Translations under genes and position numbers: made by a program
The notes under the pieces: model-generated
Told to the model about the DNA's origin: nothing
The model's input: only the letters and a program-made list of their open reading frames with translations
Database searches by the model: none
In this document: positions 1 through 8,133 of the stretch, in pieces
Layout: each line of letters starts with the position of its first letter
Numbering within the stretch: the first letter of the stretch is position 1
Assembly: GCF_002258215.1 (NCBI RefSeq)
Contig: NZ_NEFY01000004.1
Span: forward strand, 124,001 to 188,000
DNA length: 64,000 nt
Reading direction: 5' to 3'
DNA from: Marinobacter vinifirmus
GTDB lineage: Bacteria; Pseudomonadota; Gammaproteobacteria; Pseudomonadales; Oleiphilaceae

Positions 1-664
1 GCGCGCCCATGCGGTCGGTTTGCCGGGTCAGGGTGTAGGGATTGTTGAAGAAGGTGTCGAGAACGGATGCAGGAAAACGGTCGATCTGGGCACAAGGAAT
101 CACGGAAAGCGCCAGCTCTTCCTTATAGTCCGGCCGCCAGCGCTCCGAGACTTTGCGGTTCAGAACCCTGGCGCTACCCGCGTGGCAGGGCAGGTGGTCG
201 CCTTCCTGCAGTGGGCGACCATCCTGGTTAAGGCCTCCGAGCCCCTCTCGCGTAAACGTGGCACAGCTGTTACCCAGCCCCGGCGCTACCTGAAACCCGC
301 CAAGCACTGCCAGATAGCTTCTTATCCCAACCTTCGGTGCACTCAGGGCAACTCTGTCGCCGGCCTGAATATTGATAACGCTCCAGAGCGGCCGGGACTC
401 TCCGTTAACCCGGCATTGCACTTCTGCTCCGGTAATCGCGATCTGGGTAGCAAGGTGACTGGTGAACTCAACCCCGCCGAAGGTGATTTCCAGCGCGGGC
501 GTGCCGAAGGGATTATCCAGCAACCGGTTGGCCCAGGCCCAGGCGTTGCGGTCCATGGCGCCGCCAGTCGCCAGCCCCAGGTGCATCACACCCTGGCGCC
601 CGCCATCCTGCAGCAAACTGAGAAAGCCGGGTTTAGTAAAAGTCAGGCCTGGCTGGGTGTTCAT
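1..664 (-). CDS. pxpC: 5-oxoprolinase subunit PxpC (KipA-like, biotin-dependent carboxyltransferase family), 3' end missing
   Basis: Subunit of the bacterial ATP-dependent 5-oxoprolinase, which with PxpA and PxpB opens 5-oxoproline (pyroglutamate) to glutamate in the cytoplasm. About 221 N-terminal codons are present; the gene runs off the left edge. The translation begins MNTQPGLTFTKPGF and has the family's early LLQDGGRQGVMHLGLATGGAMD segment split as LLQDGGRQG / GLATGGAMD, then ALEITFGGVEF. The ATG at 664 overlaps the pxpB stop as ATGA, so the two are translationally coupled. PxpA would be expected further left if the operon is complete. Family assignment is firm; substrate follows from the characterised family. 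Confidence 0.9.
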   Translation of the reverse strand, partial: MNTQPGLTFTKPGFLSLLQDGGRQGVMHLGLATGGAMDRNAWAWANRLLDNPFGTPALEITFGGVEFTSHLATQIAITGAEVQCRVNGESRPLWSVINIQAGDRVALSAPKVGIRSYLAVLGGFQVAPGLGNSCATFTREGLGGLNQDGRPLQEGDHLPCHAGSARVLNRKVSERWRPDYKEELALSVIPCAQIDRFPASVLDTFFNNPYTLTRQTDRMGA

Positions 665-1350
665 AGCTGGCCTCCGAGTGCCAGGTATTCCTCCCGGCCG
701 ATGGGCCGAAAGCGAACCCGCTGGCCGGCTTGCAGCAGGGAAGGCTGGCCCCGGCCAGGATCAAAAAGCGTCAGAGGCGTTCGGCCGATCAGGTTCCAGC
801 CACCGGGGGACTGCAGCGGATAGATGGCGGTTTGGGTATCTGCAATGCCCAGGGTTCCGGCTGGTACCCTGGCGCGTGGCGTTGTCAGGCGAGGCGTTGC
901 CAACTCCGCCGGTACTTCGCCCAGATAGGCAAACCCGGGCGCAAAGCCGATGGCAAACACGTAGTACTCTTCAGCAGAATGCTTCTGGATGACCTGTTCC
1001 CTTGATAACCCGGCCCTAGCGGCAACCGCGTCGAGGTCCGGCCCTGTGGAGGGGTCATAGTAAACCGGAATCTCTACAACATCGCCTTTGGCCGCGTTTG
1101 TTTCAACCTCGGGAAGCCTTGCTAACGCGTTGGTGATATCCGCCACCAGCGAGGCCAGGTCATCTTCCAGCACGTTGTAGCGCAGCAGCAGCGTGGTATA
1201 GGAAGGCACCATATCGATCAACCGGGGGGCCAGCCTGTGCGAAAGTGCCCGGGCGGCCCGCTGGATCCGCTCGGTCAGCGCAATATCAATCGCATCACCG
1301 AAGTGAAGCGTAATGGTATCAACGCCGGTTACTTCATATCGCCAGAACAT
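661..1350 (-). CDS. pxpB: 5-oxoprolinase subunit PxpB (KipI-like)
   Basis: A 229-residue KipI/PxpB protein, partner of PxpC in ATP-dependent 5-oxoprolinase. It opens with the typical MFWRYEVTGVDTITLHFGD and carries YYVFAIGFAPGFAYLGEVP and the C-terminal SPGGWNLIGRTP segment of the cyclophilin-like family domain. I chose the ATG at 1350 because GGAG lies about 10 bases upstream and the family begins here; an in-frame ATG at 1455 would add 35 residues unlike the family. It is transcribed away from the TRAP transporter and overlaps pxpC by four bases. In Bacillus the homologue KipI inhibits a sporulation kinase, a role not expected here. Confidence 0.92.
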   Translation of the reverse strand: MFWRYEVTGVDTITLHFGDAIDIALTERIQRAARALSHRLAPRLIDMVPSYTTLLLRYNVLEDDLASLVADITNALARLPEVETNAAKGDVVEIPVYYDPSTGPDLDAVAARAGLSREQVIQKHSAEEYYVFAIGFAPGFAYLGEVPAELATPRLTTPRARVPAGTLGIADTQTAIYPLQSPGGWNLIGRTPLTLFDPGRGQPSLLQAGQRVRFRPIGREEYLALGGQL

Positions 1351-1396
1351 TGCGGCTGTTCTCCGGGGGCTTTGGGTGGCTCTTTTCATGCGAAGA

Positions 1397-1424
1397 ATAC
1401 TATCTGACCCCCGAGGTATCACAA
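1397..1424 (-). promoter_or_regulatory. possible sigma-70 promoter of pxpBC
   Basis: On the minus strand, TTGTGA (1424-1419) and TAGTAT (1402-1397) are separated by 16 bases, about 45 bases upstream of the pxpB start. The match to TTGACA/TATAAT is moderate. No sigma-54 motif is visible in this direction. Confidence 0.35.
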
Positions 1425-1469
1425 AGCCCGTTACCAATGGCTGAGTGTGTTTCAAAGAACTGAGCCGAT

Positions 1470-1485
1470 GGGTGGAATTCCACCC
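1470..1485. promoter_or_regulatory. perfect 16-bp palindrome, candidate upstream activator site 1
   Basis: GGGTGGAATTCCACCC is a perfect palindrome in the pxpB/TRAP intergenic region. It matches the second site at 1503-1518 in 13 of 16 positions, and the centres are 33 bp apart, about three helical turns. Its centre is near -131 relative to the predicted sigma-54 start, typical for an enhancer-binding protein site. The most likely ligand is the DctD-like regulator encoded at 6766-8118; this is inference. Confidence 0.65.
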
Positions 1486-1502
1486 AAATCGACTTCCATG
1501 AC

Positions 1503-1518
1503 GGGTGAGATTTCACCC
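1503..1518. promoter_or_regulatory. near-palindrome, candidate upstream activator site 2
   Basis: GGGTGAGATTTCACCC has the same GGGTG...CACCC arms as the site at 1470-1485. Its centre is near -98 from the predicted sigma-54 transcription start. The paired sites on one helix face suggest cooperative binding by a dimeric activator. Confidence 0.62.
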
Positions 1519-1582
1519 AACGGATGCCGGCTGCGTCGGCCTCAAAAAACCAACAGTCTGTTTTATAAGTATTTTCCCTGAC

Positions 1583-1598
1583 TGGCCCGCTAATTGCT
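1583..1598 (+). promoter_or_regulatory. sigma-54 (RpoN) promoter of the TRAP transporter operon
   Basis: TGGCCCGCTAATTGCT fits the -24/-12 consensus TGGCAC-N5-TTGCW: GG at 1584-1585 and GC at 1596-1597, correctly spaced. The predicted start is near 1609, about 60 bases before the binding-protein ATG. A sigma-54 activator with an intact GAFTGA loop is encoded four genes downstream. Confidence 0.8.
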
Positions 1599-1670
1599 CC
1601 TTCATTTGCCAGCGAGGCCATCAAGGTCTCTCCAGCACCCAACCAACAAAATGAATCGGGAGCATTCTTT

Positions 1671-2648
1671 ATGAAACTTCAAACCGTTCTGGCGGCTGCG
1701 CTCGCCACCTCCGTTGTTGCAGGCCCTGTGGTTGCCCAGGACCGTGACGGCTGGCCGGATAACTTCACTGTCGGTACTGCCAGTCAGGGCGGCACCTACT
1801 TTGCCTACGGCTCTGGCTGGGCGAACTTCGTGGCTGAAAACCTGGGCGTATCCGGCGGTGCCGAAATCACCGGTGGCCCGGTCCAGAACATGGCGCTGGT
1901 GCACACCGGTGACCTGAAGTTTGGCCTGACCACCATGGGCCCGGCCCGGGAATCCCGTGACGGCGAAAGCCCGCTGGCTCCGGGCATGAAGATGGACAAT
2001 GTATGTGCCATGTTCCCGATGTACGAAACCCCGTTCTCCATTACTGCTCTGTCCAGCTCCGGCATTGCGTCTATCTCTGATATTCCTGATGGCGCCACCA
2101 TCGGCTTTGGCCCGGCCGGTTCCACTTCCGACACCTACTTCCCGCGCATGATGGAAACCCTGGGTGTGAAGTTCGAGCGTCGTAACGGTAGCTGGTCTGA
2201 TCTGGGTGGCCAGCTGCAGGACGGCCTGATTGATGTGGTGGCCTTTGCAGCCGGCATTCCAATTCCGGCTGTTAGCCAGCTGGAAGTGCAGACTGACGTG
2301 AACATCATCGGCATGAACGATGACGAGGCGAAGAAAGTGATCGAGAACTTCCCGGTCTCCGAGTTCATCATCCCGGCCAGCACTTACCAGTCCCTGGAGG
2401 AGCCGTCCCGCGTGGTGTCCATGTGGAACTTCGCCATGGTCAACTGCGACATGCCGGAAAGCTTTGTGTATGAAATCACCAAGCTGACCATGGAAAACAA
2501 TGACAAGATGGTGTCTATCCACAAAGCCGCCCGTCATTCCATTCCCGAGAACTACACCAAGAACAACGTGCTGCCCTGGCATCCGGGTGCTGCCCGCTGG
2601 TTTAACGAAAACGGTTACACCATCGAAGCAAGCGCCATCAAGCAGTAA
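1671..2648 (+). CDS. TAXI-family TRAP transporter solute-binding protein
   Basis: Periplasmic binding protein of a TRAP transporter, 325 residues, with a Sec signal peptide (about residues 1-22, cleaved after VVA-Q). The segment VGTASQGGTYFAYGSGWA is the TAXI-family substrate-binding signature. It delivers a solute to the QM permease encoded next. A GGGAG ribosome site lies eight bases before the ATG. The substrate cannot be read from sequence; known TAXI members take glutamate, 2-oxoglutarate and related acids, and the divergent 5-oxoprolinase genes hint at 5-oxoproline or glutamate-type compounds. Expression is probably from the sigma-54 promoter at 1583. Confidence 0.93.
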   Translation: MKLQTVLAAALATSVVAGPVVAQDRDGWPDNFTVGTASQGGTYFAYGSGWANFVAENLGVSGGAEITGGPVQNMALVHTGDLKFGLTTMGPARESRDGESPLAPGMKMDNVCAMFPMYETPFSITALSSSGIASISDIPDGATIGFGPAGSTSDTYFPRMMETLGVKFERRNGSWSDLGGQLQDGLIDVVAFAAGIPIPAVSQLEVQTDVNIIGMNDDEAKKVIENFPVSEFIIPASTYQSLEEPSRVVSMWNFAMVNCDMPESFVYEITKLTMENNDKMVSIHKAARHSIPENYTKNNVLPWHPGAARWFNENGYTIEASAIKQ

Positions 2649-2727
2649 GGCCTGAGCCCGGGGTGCCTGCACGGCGCCCCGGGACTGGTTGTTCGAATTA
2701 CCGCCTTACCTCCAGGCAGGACTTAAC

Positions 2728-4923
2728 ATGACCAAAGAACACACGCATTCCGAGGGTGAACAGCAACTGGCTGAGAACCTGACGATCAACGAAGACCACC
2801 TGCTTGCCCACAACGTGGATGAAGAGCCGGTTGAAGCCAACCGCCGGATGTTCACCGGGTTGCTGCTCAAGTTTGTGGTAATGCTGGCCATCGCTTACTC
2901 GGTGTTCCACCTGTACACCCTGAACGTAGCGCCCATGGAAACCTGGTCGTTCCGGATTGTGCACGTTGCCGGCGCCCTGGTACTGGGCTTTATCCTGTTT
3001 GCCGGCGCCCGTTTTGTATCGGCCGAGGAAGGCCCGGCCCGGCACAAGTGGACCACCTGGATTGGCGGCGCAGCCATGATTCCTGCGTTGTACGCCCTGT
3101 ACCAGACCTGGTCTTTCAACCAGATGGTCCAGAACGGCACCATGCGTATTCCTGCCGAGCTGGAAACCTGGCATTTTGGCTGGCCGTTGCTGGCGGCGTC
3201 TGCCATTGGCATTGTGATGAGCTGGTTCCACCAGCGTGACCGCGCCCGCTTCAGCGTGCCGGACCTGGTGCTGATTGTGTGTTCCGTGGCGGTTGCCGCC
3301 TACCTGCTGATTGTCTTTAACACCTCCATGCGGATGACCACCGGCACGGCGTTTGCCCCGGTCGGCATTTCCTTTGCGGCAGTTGCCGGCACCGCGCTGA
3401 TTATGGAACTGACCCGCCGGGTGGCTGGCCTGGCCCTGGTAGTTATCGGGCTCGTGTTCCTGGTTTATGTGTTCGCCGGGCCGTACCTGCCGGGCTTCCT
3501 GGGTTATCCGGGGCTGTCTGCCCAGCGCTTCTTCAGCCAGGTGTACACCGATGCGGGCATTCTTGGGCCCACCACAGCGGTGTCGTCTACCTACATTATT
3601 CTGTTCATCATCTTTGCGGCCTTTTTGCAGGCCTCCAAGGTGGGTGACTACTTTGTGAACTTTGCCTTTGCGGCAGCTGGTCGCTCCCGTGGTGGCCCTG
3701 CCAAGGTGGCAATCTTTGCCTCCGGCCTGATGGGCATGATCAACGGCACCAGTGCCGGTAACGTGGTGTCTACCGGTTCCCTGACCATTCCGCTGATGAA
3801 GCGGGTAGGGTACAGCAAGGAATCGGCCGGTGCGGTGGAAGCTGCAGCGTCTACCGGTGGCCAGATCATGCCGCCGATCATGGGTGCCGGCGCCTTCATC
3901 ATGGCGGAGATTACCGGTATTCCCTATACCGAGATTGCCATTGCCGCGATTATTCCGGCCATCCTGTACTTCGCGTCTGTGTTCTTCATGGTGGACTTTG
4001 AAGCCAAGAAGCTGGGCATGCGCGGTATGCGCAGTGACGAACTGCCGAACCTGCGCCTGATGATGCGCCAGGTCTACCTGTTTGCACCGATCATTATCCT
4101 GATTGTGGCGCTGTTCCAGGGCTACTCCGTGATCCGGGCCGGTACCCTGGCGACCGTATCTGCAGCGGTGGTGAGCTGGATTTCGCCCAACAAGATGGGT
4201 TTGAAGTCTATCCTTCGGGCCTTTGAAATCGCCGCCTACATGTCTATCCAGATCATCGTGGTGTGTGCCGCGGCGGGTATCATTGTGGGGGTTATCTCCC
4301 TGACCGGTGTGGGTGCGCGTTTCTCGGTGCTGCTGCTGGATGTGGCCGCCCACAGCCACCTGCTGGCACTGGTGTTTGCCATGTTCATCTCGATCTTGCT
4401 GGGTATGGGCATGCCAACCACGGCCGCCTATGCGGTGGCTGCCTCTGTGGTAGCGCCGGGTCTGGTGCAGCTGGGTATCGAGCCGCTGACCGCGCACTTC
4501 TTCGTGTTCTACTTTGCCGTGGTGTCTGCCATCACGCCGCCGGTTGCCCTGGCGTCTTACGCTGCGGCCGGTATTTCCGGTGCCAATGCCATGTCTACCT
4601 CGGTAGCGTCGTTCCGCATCGGTATTGCCGCGTTCATCGTGCCGTTCATGTTCTTCTATAACGGTGCGCTGTTGATGGAAGCCGGCTGGGTCGAGATCGC
4701 CCGGGCACTGGTTACCGCTACCTTCGGCGTGTACCTGTTGTCTGCCGGTGTGCTGGGCTGGTTTGCCCGCTCTGCCGCCCCGGTTCTGGTGCGCCTGTTG
4801 CTTGTCGCCGCTGCGCTGATGACCATCGAAGGCGGAGTGTGGACAGACCTGGCCGGTATCGGGCTTGCGGTGGTGGCGTTCCTGATCCAGCGCAAGCGGG
4901 CACCCGGGTTGGCTGCGGCCTGA
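2728..4923 (+). CDS. TRAP transporter permease, fused small and large subunits (DctQM-type)
   Basis: A 731-residue integral membrane protein with the small (Q) and large (M) TRAP permease subunits in one chain, as is usual in TAXI systems. The N-terminal third holds the Q-like helices. The M part has the conserved GLMGMINGTSAGNVVSTGS and AAASTGGQIMPPIMGAGAF segments and the pseudo-repeat GMGMPTTAAYAV. Transport is expected to use an ion gradient. I chose the ATG at 2728 because AGGCAGGA precedes it; an upstream TTG at 2689 has no such site. It follows the binding protein by 79 bases. Confidence 0.94.
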   Translation: MTKEHTHSEGEQQLAENLTINEDHLLAHNVDEEPVEANRRMFTGLLLKFVVMLAIAYSVFHLYTLNVAPMETWSFRIVHVAGALVLGFILFAGARFVSAEEGPARHKWTTWIGGAAMIPALYALYQTWSFNQMVQNGTMRIPAELETWHFGWPLLAASAIGIVMSWFHQRDRARFSVPDLVLIVCSVAVAAYLLIVFNTSMRMTTGTAFAPVGISFAAVAGTALIMELTRRVAGLALVVIGLVFLVYVFAGPYLPGFLGYPGLSAQRFFSQVYTDAGILGPTTAVSSTYIILFIIFAAFLQASKVGDYFVNFAFAAAGRSRGGPAKVAIFASGLMGMINGTSAGNVVSTGSLTIPLMKRVGYSKESAGAVEAAASTGGQIMPPIMGAGAFIMAEITGIPYTEIAIAAIIPAILYFASVFFMVDFEAKKLGMRGMRSDELPNLRLMMRQVYLFAPIIILIVALFQGYSVIRAGTLATVSAAVVSWISPNKMGLKSILRAFEIAAYMSIQIIVVCAAAGIIVGVISLTGVGARFSVLLLDVAAHSHLLALVFAMFISILLGMGMPTTAAYAVAASVVAPGLVQLGIEPLTAHFFVFYFAVVSAITPPVALASYAAAGISGANAMSTSVASFRIGIAAFIVPFMFFYNGALLMEAGWVEIARALVTATFGVYLLSAGVLGWFARSAAPVLVRLLLVAAALMTIEGGVWTDLAGIGLAVVAFLIQRKRAPGLAAA

Positions 4924-4973
4924 TATGGCAAGGCAAGGGCAGGGCAGCGGTCATGACGGCCTGTTGTCCTGCC

Positions 4974-5012
4974 CGGATTCCGGCGCTAGTCTAGAGGCTT
5001 TGCCGGAATCCG
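4974..5012 (+). promoter_or_regulatory. inverted repeat masking the dctB ribosome-binding region
   Basis: Perfect 11-bp arms (4974-4984 and 5002-5012) with a 17-base loop end six bases before the preferred dctB ATG at 5018. The only Shine-Dalgarno-like bases, GGAA, are inside the 3' arm. In mRNA it could lower kinase translation relative to the transporter or partly end transcription; no U-run follows. Confidence 0.5.
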
Positions 5013-5017
5013 AACCC

Positions 5018-6769
5018 ATGCTTAACCGGATCAGCATTACTGTTGTTCTGATTATTACCCTGCTGCTGTCCTGGCTGCTCGGGGGCTGGTCTGGTTACCG
5101 GCAACTGGAGCAGGACAGCCTGCAGGAAGCCTTTCGTTATCGCCAGCTGGTTGCCAACGAGCTTAACCGCTACCTGCCGGTGCCTGCCCTGATTGCCGAA
5201 CACCCCCTGCTGGCGGACGCCCTGAAAGAACCGGATAACGCCGTTACCCTGCTCCGCGCCAACGAGCAGATGCAGCGGATGGCCACCATTGTGGGCGGCT
5301 CCGATATCTACCTGATGGACCTGACCGGGATGACCATTGCGGCCAACAATTTTGGCCAGCCAGATACCTTTGTGGGCAACAATTACGCCTTCCGTCCGTA
5401 TTTTTCAGAAGCGGTTGCCACCGGCGGGTCGGTGGCCTACTTCGCACTGGGTAAGATCTCCTCGGAGCGGGGGTTGTACTTTACCAACCCGGTTCGTGAC
5501 CAGCGCGGCAATATGCTGGGTGTTGTTGCTATCAAGGTTCTGGTGCACGAGCTGGAATCCCAGTGGCACCGGCCCGAAACCCGCCAGCAGGCGGAGATGG
5601 TGGTGCTGGATGGCGACGGCATCAGCTTTTTGTCCAGCCGGACGGACTGGCTCTACCGGGATTTCAGGCCGACGGATAATGCCGAAGAGAATGCCAGGGT
5701 TCGCCAGCGCTATCCCGAGCGGGAACTGAAGCCCGTTGATTTTGTGGAGCAGGGCAAGCCCTGGGGGCTGGCGGACAAGTCAGCCCGCATCCGGTTAAGG
5801 GAAAGTGACAAGCCCGGAACCTACCTGACGGTTGAAACCGGTTTGCCCCGGCTGGACTGGAGTCTGCTGGTGCTGACCGACACCCGGCCAATACTGTGGA
5901 CCCGCATCGGGTTTATGGCCGGTGGCCTGGCCCTGTTCCTGGCCTGTTTCTTGACCTGGCTGTACCTGCGAGAGCGTTACCGCCGGGAGCGGGAGCTGGC
6001 GCTCAGGGGTGAACAGCTGGAGCGCCGGGTTGCCCAGCGCACCGCAGACCTCCGTGAAACCCAGCAGGAGCTGATCCAGGCCGCCAAGCTGGCGGTACTG
6101 GGCCAGATGTCCGCCGGCCTGAACCATGAAATTAACCAGCCCCTGACGGCGATCCAGGCCTATGCCCGTAACAGCCGGAAGTTCCTGGAGCGGGGTGCCA
6201 CCGACATGGTGGATGCCAACCTGGGAGAGATTGTTGCCCTGTGCGACAAGATGGCGGAGCTGATCCGGCAGTTCAAGGTGTTCGCCCGCAAGTCTGAGGG
6301 GCCGCCGTCGGTGGTGGACCTGCGCCTGCCGGTTGATGCGGCGCTGAAGATTATCCGCGCCCAGAACGCCAGCGAGGGCATTAACATTCGCTGGCAGCGA
6401 CCGGACAACCCGGTGATGTGCCACGGTGACCTGATCCGGGTGGAGCAGGTGATGGTTAACCTGCTGGCCAATGCGGTCCAGGCGGTGGAAGGCTGCGAGC
6501 AACCGCAGATTGATATCCTGGTTGCCGATGAAGACGACGACTGGCGCTGCGTGGTGAAGGATAACGGCCATGGCTTGCCGGGTAATTCCGAGCAGGTGTT
6601 CGAGCCATTCTTTACCACCCGTTCGGTCAAGCAGGGGCTGGGGCTCGGCCTGTCGATCTCCCGGCAGATTGTTGAAGCACTTGGCGGCAGCCTGACCGGC
6701 CATAACCGGGTCGATGGCCCCGGGGCGGAGTTTGTTTTGACACTGAAACAGCGTAAGGCAGAGGGATGA
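5018..6769 (+). CDS. dctB: DctB-like sensor histidine kinase
   Basis: Membrane sensor kinase of about 583 residues. One N-terminal membrane segment (about 3-22), a periplasmic double-Cache-like region, a second segment near 295-315 (FMAGGLALFLACFLTWLYL), a short coiled coil, then a HisKA H-box with H370 (GLNHEINQPL) and an HATPase with VMVNLLANAVQA, DNGHGLP and GLGLGLSISRQIVE. It should phosphorylate the DctD-like protein whose start overlaps its stop as ATGA. A longer reading from 4925 would add 31 residues without membrane character; neither start has a strong RBS. The dct name is by family; the ligand is probably whatever the adjacent TAXI system carries, not necessarily a C4-dicarboxylate. 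Confidence 0.88.
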   Translation: MLNRISITVVLIITLLLSWLLGGWSGYRQLEQDSLQEAFRYRQLVANELNRYLPVPALIAEHPLLADALKEPDNAVTLLRANEQMQRMATIVGGSDIYLMDLTGMTIAANNFGQPDTFVGNNYAFRPYFSEAVATGGSVAYFALGKISSERGLYFTNPVRDQRGNMLGVVAIKVLVHELESQWHRPETRQQAEMVVLDGDGISFLSSRTDWLYRDFRPTDNAEENARVRQRYPERELKPVDFVEQGKPWGLADKSARIRLRESDKPGTYLTVETGLPRLDWSLLVLTDTRPILWTRIGFMAGGLALFLACFLTWLYLRERYRRERELALRGEQLERRVAQRTADLRETQQELIQAAKLAVLGQMSAGLNHEINQPLTAIQAYARNSRKFLERGATDMVDANLGEIVALCDKMAELIRQFKVFARKSEGPPSVVDLRLPVDAALKIIRAQNASEGINIRWQRPDNPVMCHGDLIRVEQVMVNLLANAVQAVEGCEQPQIDILVADEDDDWRCVVKDNGHGLPGNSEQVFEPFFTTRSVKQGLGLGLSISRQIVEALGGSLTGHNRVDGPGAEFVLTLKQRKAEG

Positions 6770-8118
6770 CGATACCATCAGTGATTTTTGTGGATGATGA
6801 CCCGGATATCCGGCCGGTGATGGAGCAAACCCTCACCCTGGAAGATATCCCGGTAGCCTGTTTTGCCGACGGAGCATCGGCGCTGAAGCTGGTGCAGCCA
6901 GAGTTCGAAGGCATCGTCCTGTGCGACTACAACATGCCGGGCATGGATGGCATGCAGCTGTTGCACGAGGTACGGAAGATTGATGAAGACATCCCGGTGA
7001 TTCTGCTCACCGGCCAGGGCGACATCAGCACAGCGGTGTCGGCCATGCAGCAGGGGGCCTATGACTTCATTGAAAAGCCCTTTGACCACGACGAACTGAT
7101 CGAACTGCTGCGGCACGCCCTGGAAAAACGGCACCTGGCACTGGAAAACCGGCGCCTGAAGGCCCAGTTGCGGCAGCTGGCCAAGCCCGGGCCGCGGGTT
7201 TTGGGTGATTCGCCGGCGATGCAGGCGGTAATGTCGACAATCGGGCCGATCCTGGATATTTCCGCAAACGTGCTGCTGCATGGTGAAACCGGTTCCGGTA
7301 AGGATGCCCTGGCCCGGTACATTCACGAAAGTAGCTCCCGCAGTGCCCACAACTTTGTCGCCATCAACTGCGGCGCGGTGCCCGAAAACCTGATCGAGAG
7401 TGAACTGTTCGGCCACGAAGCCGGGGCCTTCACCGGCGCCGAGAAGCGGCGTATCGGCAAGATTGAGCATGCCCACCGGGGCACCTTGTTCCTGGATGAA
7501 GTGGAAAGCATGCCCATGGCGCTGCAGGTGAAACTGCTTCGGGTGCTTGAGGAATTGCGGGTGGAGCGGCTGGGCAGCAACCAGTCGATAGATGTGGATG
7601 TGCGCATTATTGCCGCCACCAAGGCCGACCTGAAACAGCTCAGCGATGAGGGAGAGTTCCGGTCTGATCTCTACTACCGGCTGAATGTGGTGAAGGTGGA
7701 TATTCCGCCCCTGCGGGAGCGCAAGGAAGACATTCCCACGCTGTTTCACCACTTTGCCCTGATTGCCGCCGCCCGTTACGACCGGGAGAGCGTTCCGCTG
7801 GATGCCCGGCAGGCGGCCCGGCTGATGCAGCACTCCTGGCCGGGCAACGTGCGGGAATTGCGGAACCTGGCGGAGCGTTACGTACTGCTGGGGCCGGCAG
7901 CCCTGGATGGTGGTGACAGTTCCGAACAGGGCAACCTGTCCGGCCGCCAGACACTATCCGAGATGATGGACGGGTTTGAACGCACGGCCATCGTGAGCGC
8001 GCTCAACGCCAGCCATGGCAGTATCAAAGACACCATGCTTCAGCTGGGAATTGCCCGCAAAACCCTGTACGACAAGATGAAGAAGCACGGTCTGGACAAG
8101 GCCCAGTTCAAGGATTAG
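6766..8118 (+). CDS. dctD: DctD-like sigma-54-dependent response regulator
   Basis: A 450-residue NtrC-class activator: receiver domain with D54 as phosphoacceptor (CDYNMPGMDG) and K in FIEKPF, an AAA+ domain with Walker A GETGSGKD and the sigma-54-contacting GAFTGA loop, and a C-terminal Fis-type helix-turn-helix (LGIARKTLYDKMKK). It lets RpoN polymerase open promoters. Coupled to dctB by ATGA overlap. Its likely target is the promoter at 1583, with the palindromes at 1470 and 1503 as binding sites, which would make the locus a self-contained sense-and-import unit. All key residues appear intact. Confidence 0.92.
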   Translation: MTIPSVIFVDDDPDIRPVMEQTLTLEDIPVACFADGASALKLVQPEFEGIVLCDYNMPGMDGMQLLHEVRKIDEDIPVILLTGQGDISTAVSAMQQGAYDFIEKPFDHDELIELLRHALEKRHLALENRRLKAQLRQLAKPGPRVLGDSPAMQAVMSTIGPILDISANVLLHGETGSGKDALARYIHESSSRSAHNFVAINCGAVPENLIESELFGHEAGAFTGAEKRRIGKIEHAHRGTLFLDEVESMPMALQVKLLRVLEELRVERLGSNQSIDVDVRIIAATKADLKQLSDEGEFRSDLYYRLNVVKVDIPPLRERKEDIPTLFHHFALIAAARYDRESVPLDARQAARLMQHSWPGNVRELRNLAERYVLLGPAALDGGDSSEQGNLSGRQTLSEMMDGFERTAIVSALNASHGSIKDTMLQLGIARKTLYDKMKKHGLDKAQFKD

Positions 8119-8133
8119 CGCCCCTCAGGGCGC
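8118..8133. terminator. hairpin between convergent dctD and ThDP-enzyme genes
   Basis: GCGCCC-CTCA-GGGCGC begins at the last base of the dctD stop and runs into the 3' end of the convergent gene. On the plus strand it is followed by a T-rich but interrupted stretch, so it is a weak terminator at best. Confidence 0.4.

Noticed and set aside
1400..1642. 80-codon minus-strand open frame over the pxpB/TRAP intergenic region
   Set aside because: It covers the palindromes and the sigma-54 promoter, has no RBS and no family character.
2698..4497. 599-codon open frame on the minus strand, opposite the TRAP permease
   Set aside because: Composition is His/Gln/Gly-rich low-information sequence, with no family motif or RBS; the plus strand encodes a clear membrane permease.
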